Part shown: one piece after another, positions 33,442 to 41,513 of the stretch
Position numbering within the stretch: the stretch's first letter is position 1
How the letters are laid out: each line of letters opens with the position of its first letter
Assembly (NCBI GenBank): GCA_009391835.1
Contig: QWJF01000011.1
Coordinates: forward strand, 1-48,173
Length of the DNA: 48,173 bases
Reading direction: 5' to 3'
Origin: Chloroflexota bacterium
GTDB taxonomy: Bacteria; Chloroflexota; Anaerolineae; Anaerolineales; UBA11579
Program-made: the position numbers and the translations under genes
The notes under the pieces: model-generated
The model's input: the letters and a program-made list of their open reading frames with translations, nothing else
Told to the model about the DNA's origin: nothing
Databases searched by the model: none

Positions 33442-34335
33442 ATGCCCCAACGTTCTTACACAGGCCAACCCGCATCCAGTTTCAATTTCAAAGCCATTCG
33501 CTATGAAAAGAGTGATGGCCGCGCCACGGTCACCTTCAACCGCCCCAAGGTGCTCAACTGCGTTAACCACCAGATGCTGACCGAATTGAGCGTCGCATTT
33601 AAGGACGCCTCTTGGGATGATGAAGTCGCGGTTCTCGTTCTCACTGGGGAGGGAGAACGAGCTTTCTGCACCGGCGCCGATCTGGAGGAGCAAAAGCAAT
33701 TCCTGCAGCGCCCGCGCGATTATTGGAAATGGATGGGCGATTTCATCGAGGTTCACGAGCGCCTGCGCAATCTTGGCAAGCCCAGTATTGCCAGCCTCAA
33801 CGGTATCGTAGTTGGCGGCGGCAACGAGTTCAACATCAGCTGCGACTTAGCCGTTGCGGCGGACGATATCTATATTCGCCAGGTGGGCACCAGCCACGGC
33901 AGCGTCGCCCTAGCCGGCGCTACCCAGTTCCTGCCGCTCATCGTTGGCGATCGCCGCGCCCGCGAGATACTGCTGCTCAACGAGGAGATTCCCGCGCCTA
34001 AAGCCGAACAATGGGGGCTGGTCAATTGGTCGGTGCCGCGCGCTGAGCTGGGCACCAAAGTGGATGAAATTGTTGAGAAGCTCAAAGCCAAGTTCCCGGA
34101 GAAAACTCGCTATACCAAACAGCAGCTCAATTTTTGGCGCGATTTCAGTTGGCACAGCACCATCGGTCACGGTCGCGATTGGCTCGCCATCCACAACACC
34201 AGTCCCGAAACCTGGGAGGGCGTTCAGTCCTTCGATGAGAAGCGCCCGCCTGATTACGAATCCATCCGTCGCCGCTGGGCTGACGATCAGGCTCCCGAAT
34301 GGCTGGATGGAAAAATTCCCGATATTGAGGAGTAG
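33442..34335 (+). CDS. crotonase-family enzyme, first gene of the paa operon
   Basis: This 297-residue crotonase-fold protein has VTFNRPKVLNCVNHQML, GERAFCTGADLEEQ and a first-glutamate region VVGGGNEFNISCDLAVAADD. Where hydratases have the second catalytic glutamate (PEI/PEV), this one reads VGTSHGSVALAGATQFLPL, with no Glu. Such HGS...GGAT...FLPL phrases occur in ring-opening hydrolases of the Oah/BamA group, so a hydrolase role is plausible. Candidates are oxepin-CoA hydrolysis or isomerisation (PaaG). It leads the operon with the aldehyde dehydrogenase and paaABCD. Confidence 0.85.
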   Translation: MPQRSYTGQPASSFNFKAIRYEKSDGRATVTFNRPKVLNCVNHQMLTELSVAFKDASWDDEVAVLVLTGEGERAFCTGADLEEQKQFLQRPRDYWKWMGDFIEVHERLRNLGKPSIASLNGIVVGGGNEFNISCDLAVAADDIYIRQVGTSHGSVALAGATQFLPLIVGDRRAREILLLNEEIPAPKAEQWGLVNWSVPRAELGTKVDEIVEKLKAKFPEKTRYTKQQLNFWRDFSWHSTIGHGRDWLAIHNTSPETWEGVQSFDEKRPPDYESIRRRWADDQAPEWLDGKIPDIEE

Positions 34336-34343
34336 ATTAATTT

Positions 34344-35870
34344 ATGGCGTTTAACATGTCCGAGGCAGAACTGAAAGACTCTACAAGAGCCTTCTTGGAT
34401 TCAGGTCCCAAGCAGCTCTTTATCAACAACGGGTGGGTAGCTCCCCAGAGCGGCGAATATTTCGCCAGCCTCAATCCTGCCAGCGGCAAACCCCTCGCCG
34501 AGATTGCTCTCGCCAACGAAGCGGACGTGGATGCGGCTGTGGCCGCCGCGCGTGCGGCTTTCAAGGGTCACTGGAGCCAGAAGTTCCTTGCTGGTGATCG
34601 GGCCGCGCTGCTCTTTAAATTGGCCGACCTCATCGACGCCCACGCTGACACCCTTGCTGAACTCGAAACTCTGGATAACGGTAAACCCTATCGCGTTTCC
34701 CGCAAAGGCGATTTGCCCTACGTAACCAAGCACCTTCGTTATCAGGCCGGTTGGGCAGACAAGATCGAGGGCAGCACCGTGCCGGTCACCTTCCCGAACC
34801 AGTTCGTCTACACCCGCCGCGAACCGCTCGGCGTGGTCGCTGCAATCATTCCCTGGAATTTCCCGCTCCTGATGGCGATCTGGAAGCTGGGCCCCGCGCT
34901 TACCGCCGGCAACACGCTCATTCTCAAGCCCGCCGAACAAACCCCGCTTAGCGCGCTTTACCTTGCCGATTTGGTCGCCGAAGCCGGCTTCCCGCCCGGT
35001 GTGGTCAACATCCTCACCGGGCCCGGCCTGCCGACCGGCGCGGCCCTGGCGGCCCACATGGATATCGACAAGTTGGCCTTTACTGGCTCCACCGCTGTGG
35101 GCGCCAAGATTATGGAGGCCGCCGCCAGGAGCAACCTGAAGCGCGTGAGTCTCGAGCTGGGCGGTAAATCTCCGAATGTGATCTTTGCCGATGCAGATAT
35201 CCCCGCCGCGGTGCGCGGCGCACAGTGGGCGGTCTTCAGCACTGCTGGCCAGGAGTGCGTGGCGGGCAGCCGTATCTTTGTTGAGCGCGCTATTTACAAT
35301 GAAGCATTGGATGCCCTCAAAGGGCATGTTGAAAAAATGCAGGTGAATCATGGATTTGCCGAAAAGGTGCATGTCGGCCCAATCATCACTGAAGCCCAAA
35401 TGAAACGTATCCAGGGCTACGTCACAGATGGCCAGAAAGCCGGCGCCGAGATCATTAGCGGTGGCGCCGCAATCAAGGATTTGGGGGATGGCTACTTCTT
35501 CGAACCCACCATTTTTGCTTATCAAGACGATAGCCTGCCGCTCGTCCAGGAGGAGATCTTCGGCCCGGTGGCCGCTGTGACCGCCTTCGACGATTGGGAT
35601 GAACTCATCCAACGTGCCAACAGCACCATGTATGGCCTCGCGGCCGGCGTCTGGACCCGCGATATCGCCAAAGGCCACAATTACGCCCATCAAGTGCAGG
35701 CCGGCACAGTGTGGATCAACGGTTACGGCATGATCGATCCTGCCGCGCCGTTTGGCGGCTACAAAATGTCGGGCTTTGGACGTGAAATGGGCAAAGAGTC
35801 CATTGAGCTTTACACGCAGGTCAAAACTGTTTGGGTCAACACCTACCAGGATACATCCAAGCCGGAGTAA
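34344..35870 (+). CDS. aldehyde dehydrogenase (paa operon)
   Basis: The 508-residue NAD(P)+-dependent aldehyde dehydrogenase has the general base Glu271 ([14 protein letters not shown]) and nucleophile Cys305 ([14 protein letters not shown]). It also has [19 protein letters not shown] and EIFGPVAAV. Position suggests a role in phenylacetate degradation. It could oxidise the ring-opened semialdehyde (the task of PaaZ's ALDH domain, or of stand-alone PacL), or it could be a phenylacetaldehyde dehydrogenase feeding the pathway. It lies eight bases after the crotonase gene and two bases before paaA. Confidence 0.93.
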   Translation: MAFNMSEAELKDSTRAFLDSGPKQLFINNGWVAPQSGEYFASLNPASGKPLAEIALANEADVDAAVAAARAAFKGHWSQKFLAGDRAALLFKLADLIDAHADTLAELETLDNGKPYRVSRKGDLPYVTKHLRYQAGWADKIEGSTVPVTFPNQFVYTRREPLGVVAAIIPWNFPLLMAIWKLGPALTAGNTLILKPAEQTPLSALYLADLVAEAGFPPGVVNILTGPGLPTGAALAAHMDIDKLAFTGSTAVGAKIMEAAARSNLKRVSLELGGKSPNVIFADADIPAAVRGAQWAVFSTAGQECVAGSRIFVERAIYNEALDALKGHVEKMQVNHGFAEKVHVGPIITEAQMKRIQGYVTDGQKAGAEIISGGAAIKDLGDGYFFEPTIFAYQDDSLPLVQEEIFGPVAAVTAFDDWDELIQRANSTMYGLAAGVWTRDIAKGHNYAHQVQAGTVWINGYGMIDPAAPFGGYKMSGFGREMGKESIELYTQVKTVWVNTYQDTSKPE

Positions 35871-35872
35871 GC

Positions 35873-36844
35873 ATGTACGGAGCAGATGTCGAACAGGTCG
35901 CAATCGAGCTTAACGAAGATCCGCAGAAACTCGCGGATTTCGAAGCCCGCATTGCGCGCGGCGAAAAAATCGAACCCGGCGATTGGATGCCCGCCGAATA
36001 TCGCCGCCAGCTTATCCGCATGATTTCCCAGCATGCGCACAGCGAAGTGGTCGGCATGTTGCCAGAAGGCGCTTGGATTACGCGTGCGCCCAACCTGCGC
36101 CGCAAGCTGATCCTGCTCGCCAAAGTACAGGATGAAGCCGGACACGGCCAATATCTTTACCACGCGGCAGAAACGCTGGGCGCCACCCGTGAAGAAATGC
36201 TGGATGCCTTGCTCACTGGCAAAGCCAAATATTCGAGCATCTTCAACTATCCCACCTTGAATTGGACTGACATCGGTACGATTGGCTGGCTGGTGGATGG
36301 CGCTGCGATTTTGAACCAGACCATGCTGGCGCGTTGCTCCTACGGGCCTTACTCACGGGCAATGGTGCGCATTTGTATGGAAGAGAACTTTCACAAGAAG
36401 CAAGGCCAGGAGATGGTCATTCGCTATTCGCAGGGCTCAGCCAGGCAGCGCCAAATGATCCAGGATGCGATTACCCGCTGGTGGTGGCCCACGTTGATGA
36501 TGTTTGGCCCGCACGATGCCGATTCGCCCAACAGCGGCGTGCTCATCCGTTGGGGCATCAAAACCCGCACCAACGACGAACTCCGCCAGGATTTCATCAA
36601 TCAACTGGTTCCTGATTTGCAGGCCTGCGGCATCCAGCTGCCCGACCCCGACCTGCGCTACGACGAGCAGAGCGGGAACTGGCAGATTGGCGAGATTGAT
36701 TGGGATGAGTTCTGGCGCGTAATCAAAGGGGATGGCCCCATGAATGCCGAGCGCATGGCTGCCCGGCGCAAAGCCCACGACGACGGACTCTGGGTGCGCG
36801 AAGCGCTCAGTGCCTATGCTGAAAAGCATTCCCCTCTAAACTAG
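35873..36844 (+). CDS. paaA: phenylacetyl-CoA 1,2-epoxidase subunit PaaA
   Basis: PaaA is the catalytic diiron subunit that epoxidises the aromatic ring of phenylacetyl-CoA with O2. The 323-residue protein carries likely iron ligands: Glu58, then Glu88 and His91 in [20 protein letters not shown], with a second EExxH-like set in [14 protein letters not shown]. It also has [11 protein letters not shown] and [14 protein letters not shown], as known PaaA does. The start at 35873 follows GGAGTAAGC; a frame beginning inside the aldehyde dehydrogenase gene is rejected. It is the first of four tightly packed paa genes. Confidence 0.97.
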   Translation: MYGADVEQVAIELNEDPQKLADFEARIARGEKIEPGDWMPAEYRRQLIRMISQHAHSEVVGMLPEGAWITRAPNLRRKLILLAKVQDEAGHGQYLYHAAETLGATREEMLDALLTGKAKYSSIFNYPTLNWTDIGTIGWLVDGAAILNQTMLARCSYGPYSRAMVRICMEENFHKKQGQEMVIRYSQGSARQRQMIQDAITRWWWPTLMMFGPHDADSPNSGVLIRWGIKTRTNDELRQDFINQLVPDLQACGIQLPDPDLRYDEQSGNWQIGEIDWDEFWRVIKGDGPMNAERMAARRKAHDDGLWVREALSAYAEKHSPLN

Positions 36845-36854
36845 CGACTTGACA

Positions 36855-37412
36855 ATGGCAGACACTCAGTGGCCGCGTTTCATGGTGTTCGAAAGAGACC
36901 AACCCGATCACCCCTGGAAGCACAATGGCAGCGTGCATGCGCCGGATTTGGAAATGGCATTGCTGAATGCCCGCGATGTGTTTTCCCGCCGGCCTGAACA
37001 GGCAGGCATGTTCGTCGTCCCTATGGCCGCCATTCTCACCCAAACACGCGAGCAACTCGCCGAGAATCCGCTTGTTGTGAAAAAGCTGCAGGAAGGTCAA
37101 GCCAGCTCCGCCTCCAGCAGTCTGCCCTATATGATTTTTGCCAAAACCTTTGAACAGGGCCCCTGCGAGTACGTTGCCGAAATCAGCGCCGAGTCTCCTG
37201 AGGCCGCGCTAGCTGTTGCCATTGCGACAACAGCCGTCAAGAATCCCCTCTGGTGGTGGGCCTTCGCGGCCTCCACGGTTCTTGCCTCCGATGCTGCCGA
37301 TGCCGAATCGATGTTCGCACCCGCTCGCAAGAAGTCCTATAAATCATCCAACGAATACCCGGTCGTTACCATGATGCGCCAGATTCGCGCCAAGGGCAAA
37401 CTGGAGGATTGA
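36855..37412 (+). CDS. paaB: phenylacetyl-CoA 1,2-epoxidase subunit PaaB, tandem-domain form
   Basis: PaaB is a small structural subunit of the epoxidase, usually near 95 residues; this product has 185. Residues about 1-70 match it: WPRFMVFERDQPDHPWKHNG then VHAPDLEMALLNARDVFSRR and MFVVPMAAI. The second half repeats the same pattern loosely (YMIFAKTFEQ, then EISAESPEAALAVAIATTAV and WWWAFAASTVL), which suggests an internal duplication. It overlaps paaC as TGATG. A TTG six bases upstream is an alternative start; there is no clear Shine-Dalgarno sequence. Confidence 0.9.
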   Translation: MADTQWPRFMVFERDQPDHPWKHNGSVHAPDLEMALLNARDVFSRRPEQAGMFVVPMAAILTQTREQLAENPLVVKKLQEGQASSASSSLPYMIFAKTFEQGPCEYVAEISAESPEAALAVAIATTAVKNPLWWWAFAASTVLASDAADAESMFAPARKKSYKSSNEYPVVTMMRQIRAKGKLED

Positions 37413-38149
37413 TGGCCAGCCCTATTGCGGATTACCTGCTTGCACTCGCAGACGATGAATTGATCCTGGGTCACCGTGCTTCGGAGTGGTGCGGCCACGC
37501 GCCCATCCTCGAGGAGGATATTGCCTTTGCCAACCTGGCCCTCGACGAGATCGGCCATGCTCGCCTTTGGTTGGAATTGGCCGCCAAAGAAATGGGCGAA
37601 GACCCTGCCAAATATCCCGACCAACAGGTCTATTTTCGTGCCCCTGACGATTTCCGCAACAGTCAACTGGTAGAACTTCCCAATGGCGATTGGGCCTTCA
37701 CCATGCTGCGTCAATATATGTTCGATGCCTTTGAGACCCAACGCTTGGACGCTTTGAGTGCAGTGAACCATTCCGGTATGGCTGAGGTGGCTGCCAGTAT
37801 CCGCAACGAAGAACTCTATCATCTGCGCCATACCCAGGCTTGGGTTCGTCGCCTGGCCCTCGGCACCGAAGAGAGTGCCGCGCGTTCCCAAGCCGCGCTC
37901 AACGCCCTCTGGCCTTACGCCCAGCAGTTGGCACAGCCACTTCCCGGAGAATCTCAGGATGTGCCGTCTTCCTCGGATATCTTTGATGCGTGGCGAAATA
38001 TGGTGGTTCCTTTTATTGAGGAGCGCGTACTCATCATTCCTGAAGTTTCTGGTTTTATCGGTGACCGTACTCAGCACAGTGACCATCTTGCGCCCATGAT
38101 TGCCGACATGCAGGAAGTCGCCCGCGTTGAGCCGGAGGCAATATGGTGA
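37412..38149 (+). CDS. paaC: phenylacetyl-CoA 1,2-epoxidase subunit PaaC
   Basis: PaaC is the ferritin-like structural partner of PaaA. The 245-residue protein has YLLALADDELILGHRASEWCG, APILEEDIAFANLALDEIGHARLWL-type helices, and NEELYHLRHTQAWVRRLALG. These match the family in order and length. It begins within the paaB stop (TGATG) and ends overlapping paaD. Confidence 0.96.
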   Translation: MASPIADYLLALADDELILGHRASEWCGHAPILEEDIAFANLALDEIGHARLWLELAAKEMGEDPAKYPDQQVYFRAPDDFRNSQLVELPNGDWAFTMLRQYMFDAFETQRLDALSAVNHSGMAEVAASIRNEELYHLRHTQAWVRRLALGTEESAARSQAALNALWPYAQQLAQPLPGESQDVPSSSDIFDAWRNMVVPFIEERVLIIPEVSGFIGDRTQHSDHLAPMIADMQEVARVEPEAIW

Positions 38150-38643
38150 TGCAAACGCTTCCCGCGCTCACCGAGGCGTCTGTGTGGCGGGCGCTTGAGG
38201 AGATTCCCGATCCGGAGCTGCCCGTTGTGAACCTGGTGGAGCTGGGCATTGTGCGCGCCATCCGTTTCAATGCCGATGCTGTCCAGGTCGTCATCACCCC
38301 GACCTTCGCGGGCTGCCCGGCCTACGAGGTAATGAGCGAACAGATTCGCGCCCGGATTGAACAAGAGGGCGCCGCCCGCGTCGAGGTCGTCGTCCGCCAC
38401 GATCCACCGTGGACCTCGGAGTGGATCACCGAAGCGGCGCGCGCCAAACTCAAGGCCGCCGGACTGGCCCCGCCCCCGCGCCACACGGGCAATCTCATCC
38501 AAGTGCTGCTCGAGCCCGTCGCCTGCCCGCGTTGCGAATCCACCCAAACCAGCCTGCGCAATAGCTTCGGCACCACGCCCTGCCGCATGATCTATACCTG
38601 CAACAATTGCCTTGAACCCTTCGAGTTGTTCAAGCCCCTATAA
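38143..38643 (+). CDS. paaD: PaaD, iron-sulfur/metal assembly factor of the epoxidase
   Basis: PaaD is needed for maturation of the epoxidase system. The 166-residue protein has an N-terminal MIP18/DUF59-like domain (IPDPELPVVNLVELGIVRAI, then TPTFAGCPAYEVMSEQI). It ends in a zinc-ribbon-like tail with two CxxC pairs (CPRC and CNNC). GGAGG lies four bases before ATG 38143; ATG 38149 is an alternative that would make a TGATG overlap with paaC. The reductase gene paaE, usually next, is missing. Confidence 0.95.
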   Translation: MVMQTLPALTEASVWRALEEIPDPELPVVNLVELGIVRAIRFNADAVQVVITPTFAGCPAYEVMSEQIRARIEQEGAARVEVVVRHDPPWTSEWITEAARAKLKAAGLAPPPRHTGNLIQVLLEPVACPRCESTQTSLRNSFGTTPCRMIYTCNNCLEPFELFKPL

Positions 38644-38652
38644 GGATGCCCT

Positions 38653-38952
38653 ATGAAATTAATCGCACTTTACAAGCAGCCAGACGATCCGGAGGCCTTT
38701 GACACGGCCTATTTTGGCCAGCACATCCCGCTCATCAAAGAGGTTCCCGGCCTCCTTGATGTGAAAGCCGTGAAGCCCACCCGGGTGCTGGTTGGGGAAG
38801 ACGCGCCCTACCTGATCGCCGAAATGTCCTTTGCAGATAAAGACGCCCTCAAAGCTGGATTGAATTCGCCCGAAATGGCGGCGGCAGGCGAAAACCTGGA
38901 TTCCTTTGCCAAAGGTCAATACACGCTTATGATGGGCGAAGACCAACCTTAA
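38653..38952 (+). CDS. EthD-family small protein
   Basis: This 99-residue ferredoxin-like alpha-beta protein has MKLIALYKQPDDPEAFDTAYF and HIPLIKEVPGLLDVK. These match the EthD family (dimeric barrels found with oxygenase systems). The reaction is unknown, though members assist degradation of ethers and aromatics. It follows paaD by nine bases and is the likely last gene of the operon. Confidence 0.88.
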   Translation: MKLIALYKQPDDPEAFDTAYFGQHIPLIKEVPGLLDVKAVKPTRVLVGEDAPYLIAEMSFADKDALKAGLNSPEMAAAGENLDSFAKGQYTLMMGEDQP

Positions 38953-39052
38953 CCAAATCAGTTATACAGAAGAGCTTTATCGAATAGAGGCTTGATATAT
39001 TCCAGAGAGCCCCTGCAAGCGATTGACAGTCTCCGTCCACTATCATCTCAAT

Positions 39053-39913
39053 ATGACGAACCCAAAACTGCGGACTCTGCAGGAATATCGCGCTTATCTC
39101 CACGACGAAATTTCCACAATTGATAATCCAGAAGCTGGTTTCTTTGGACCGGGAAGCATGGCCTGGCGTCTAAACCGGGAGGTCGTCCTCGCGCTTGTGG
39201 TGCTACGTGCATTGCTGATGCAAGTCGCCCATCCAAAGGTTGCCCAGGCTATTGCTGATCATAGTGATTTTCGCCGTCGACCTTATTCTCGCGCCCTGGC
39301 TACATTGCGTGCCCAGCAAACTATCGTGTTTGGTACCTGTGATCAAGCTGCCCAGGCGTTGATTCGCATCTATTCGCGTCACACCCAAGTTGTAGGCGAA
39401 GGAGAGGTGGGTTATTACGAAGCTAACGACCCCGAACTTCTTTTTTGGGTCTACGCAACACTGATTGATTCAATGCTCTACGCATACCGCACCTTCCTTC
39501 CCAACCTTACCATCTCCGAATGGACCGTGTTTTATGAAGAGGGAAAATATTTTGCGCAGCTTATTGGCATCCCAAGCGAACTGGTTCCTCTAGATTTAGC
39601 TGCATTCGAAGGTTGGATGGCTAATCAGCTCAGCGGCACCGAAATCCATGTCACCAAAGATGCGGTAGAAATTGCACACAGCTTACTCGGTTTGCCGTTG
39701 CGCCTGGCTTGGCCCCTAACTTCGCTGCTTGCCGCAGGGTCGCTGCCTAAAGAACTGCGCGCAGGTTTTGGCCTTCCTTGGACAGCAATGCGTGGCCGCA
39801 TCTATGCGTCAGTTGCGGCGCTGTTACGCGCCGCGTTTCGCTGGCTGCCAGGTTTTCTCCACATACCACCGGTTTATTACATGGCGTTGTGGCGAGTGGG
39901 TCGCTCTAAATAG
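39053..39913 (+). CDS. MpaB/DUF2236-family protein (latex-clearing-like oxygenase family)
   Basis: From ATG 39053 the product has 286 residues. It has FFGPGSMAWRLNREVVLALV near the start, MQVAHPKVAQAIADHSDF, and RHTQVVGEGEVGYYEANDPELLFWVYATLIDS, characteristic of the DUF2236 family. The family includes MpaB-type and haem-dependent Lcp rubber oxygenases; Arg and His residues contribute to haem or substrate binding in Lcp. The specific reaction is not known. A TTG-extended start at 39023 is possible but less likely. Its relation to the paa operon is unclear. Confidence 0.88.
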   Translation: MTNPKLRTLQEYRAYLHDEISTIDNPEAGFFGPGSMAWRLNREVVLALVVLRALLMQVAHPKVAQAIADHSDFRRRPYSRALATLRAQQTIVFGTCDQAAQALIRIYSRHTQVVGEGEVGYYEANDPELLFWVYATLIDSMLYAYRTFLPNLTISEWTVFYEEGKYFAQLIGIPSELVPLDLAAFEGWMANQLSGTEIHVTKDAVEIAHSLLGLPLRLAWPLTSLLAAGSLPKELRAGFGLPWTAMRGRIYASVAALLRAAFRWLPGFLHIPPVYYMALWRVGRSK

Positions 39914-39989
39914 TCCTTCTCGTCCAACTTATCATTCGGCCAGCGTATAATCTCTGCAACCCTTTTCTTTAACTCCAGGTGGAGGCATC

Positions 39990-40772
39990 ATGGATTCCAT
40001 TCTCACGTTTGGCACTTGCTTAATTGCGCTTGTGGTCTTGCTTGGCATTTTCCTGAGCTTCGGCGCTGTCAAGCAGCTTTATCAGTATGAACGCGGCGTG
40101 GTCTTTACGCTCGGCCGCTATACGGGCATCCGCGAGCCCGGCATCACCTTCATCATCCCTGTCATGCAATCCATGCGCAAGGTTGATATGCGTATCAAGA
40201 CCGCTGACATCCCCCGCCAGGAAGTGATGACCCGCGACAACATTCCTATGCTGGTTAACGCAGTCGTCTACTTCAAAGTCATGGATCCGGAAGCGGTGAT
40301 CATCAAGATCGAAGACCACGTTTTTGCTGTGCGCCAATACACGCAAGCTGCGCTGCGCGACGTGATCGGCAACAGCGAAATGGATCAGGTGCTGACTGAG
40401 CGCGAACAGATTGCGGAGAGTATCAAGCAAATCGTGGACGCTGAAACTAACGGCTGGGGTGTTGATGTTGAAGCGATCAAGATTCAGGAAGTGGAACTGC
40501 CCGCCGAAATGAAACGGGCGATGGCTAAGCAGGCCGAAGCCGAGCGCGAGCGCCGCGCCATGATCATCAACTCCCAGGGTGAACTCACTGCCTCGGATAA
40601 CCTGAGCAAGGCTGCCGAAGTGCTGGCCCGCTCCCCCGGCGCGCTGCATTTGCGCACTCTGCAAACCATCCGCGATATTGCCTCAGATCCCTCAGAGAAA
40701 ATAGTGCTCTTCCTGCCCTCGGAGTTGGGCAATCTGGTGAGTTCGCTGGTTAGCGGCGATAAGAAGAAATAG
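39990..40772 (+). CDS. slipin/stomatin-family SPFH protein
   Basis: The 260-residue membrane protein has one N-terminal helix (about 5-27) and an SPFH domain (YERGVVFTLGRYTGIREPGI, then VMTRDNIPMLVNAVVYFKV). A helical segment rich in Ala/Glu follows (EMKRAMAKQAEAERERRAMI). Such slipins form oligomers at membrane microdomains. The usual partner, an NfeD-type protein, is not next to it; instead a HUMPS-family gene overlaps its stop (TAGTG). A TATAAT (39946-39951) and the Shine-Dalgarno sequence GGTGGAGG precede it. Confidence 0.93.
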   Translation: MDSILTFGTCLIALVVLLGIFLSFGAVKQLYQYERGVVFTLGRYTGIREPGITFIIPVMQSMRKVDMRIKTADIPRQEVMTRDNIPMLVNAVVYFKVMDPEAVIIKIEDHVFAVRQYTQAALRDVIGNSEMDQVLTEREQIAESIKQIVDAETNGWGVDVEAIKIQEVELPAEMKRAMAKQAEAERERRAMIINSQGELTASDNLSKAAEVLARSPGALHLRTLQTIRDIASDPSEKIVLFLPSELGNLVSSLVSGDKKK

Positions 40773-41446
40773 TGCGCAGTGCGCTAGACCACCGCGTTCG
40801 CTACCTTCAGATTGCTTTTAACCATGATCTGAACACTGCGCTGCGCATTCTGCCCTCCGTGCCTCGGAGTGAGCGCATTCTCATCGAGGCCGGCACTCCC
40901 TTTATCAAACGCGAGGGCATGCGCGGTGTGCAAGCCATGCGCCGTCTTTGGGGCGGCACCTTAATCGCAGATATGAAGGTGGCCGACGGCGCCCAGGCTG
41001 AGATTGAAATGGCCCGTAACGCCGGCGCGGATGGTCTCACCGCCCTCGGCGATTCGCCCACCGAAACACTCGATCTCTTTATTGAAACCTGCCGCAGCCT
41101 CGACATGATCTCGATGGTGGATCTCCTTGGGGTGGACGATCCACTTCAAGTGGTCCGTACGCTCAGCAGCCCACCAGACGTGATGGTGCTGCACCGCGGC
41201 CGCGATGAAGAAAGCAGCCAGGGCAAACTCATCGAATATCGCCACGTCAACCGTATCCGCAGCAAGTTCGATGTTAGCATCTCGGCCGCCGGCGGCGTAG
41301 ACCTCAAGGAAGCCCGAAGCGCTATCTTTAACGGGGCCAACATCGTGGTCGTGAACCTGGTGCGTCCCGGCGATCCCTGGCGCGGTATCTCCACCACGGA
41401 TGACATCCACGCCATCGCCAGCACATTTTTGGAGACTATCGAATAG
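40772..41446 (+). CDS. HUMPS/orotidine-5'-phosphate decarboxylase-fold protein (3-hexulose-6-phosphate synthase-like)
   Basis: The 224-residue TIM-barrel protein starts with GTG at 40772, overlapping the slipin stop. It has the active-site triad motif DMKVADGAQAEIEMARNAGAD (D-x-K-x-x-D). A phosphate-binding end includes SISAAGGVDLKEA and GANIVVVNLVRPG. The family includes hexulose-6-phosphate synthase and keto-gulonate-phosphate decarboxylase. Without the partner isomerase (PHI) nearby, the substrate is open. The pairing with a slipin is unusual. Confidence 0.85.
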   Translation: MRSALDHRVRYLQIAFNHDLNTALRILPSVPRSERILIEAGTPFIKREGMRGVQAMRRLWGGTLIADMKVADGAQAEIEMARNAGADGLTALGDSPTETLDLFIETCRSLDMISMVDLLGVDDPLQVVRTLSSPPDVMVLHRGRDEESSQGKLIEYRHVNRIRSKFDVSISAAGGVDLKEARSAIFNGANIVVVNLVRPGDPWRGISTTDDIHAIASTFLETIE

Positions 41447-41468
41447 CTGTCAACTGGTGTTAAATGAA

Positions 41469-41496
41469 AAAGAGCGCGGCATTTGCCGCGCTCTTT
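41469..41496. terminator. bidirectional intrinsic terminator
   Basis: AAAGAGCGCGGC (41469-41480), loop ATTT, GCCGCGCTCTTT (41485-41496). It separates the HUMPS gene from the convergent PAS-UbiA gene. Confidence 0.92.
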
Positions 41497-41513
41497 GAGT
41501 TAGAAGGAGAGGC

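Noticed and set aside
34401-35903. Long 500-codon frame opposite the aldehyde dehydrogenase
   Set aside because: Its residues are not protein-like for any family, and the opposite strand carries complete aldehyde dehydrogenase motifs. It is a shadow in G/C-rich sequence.
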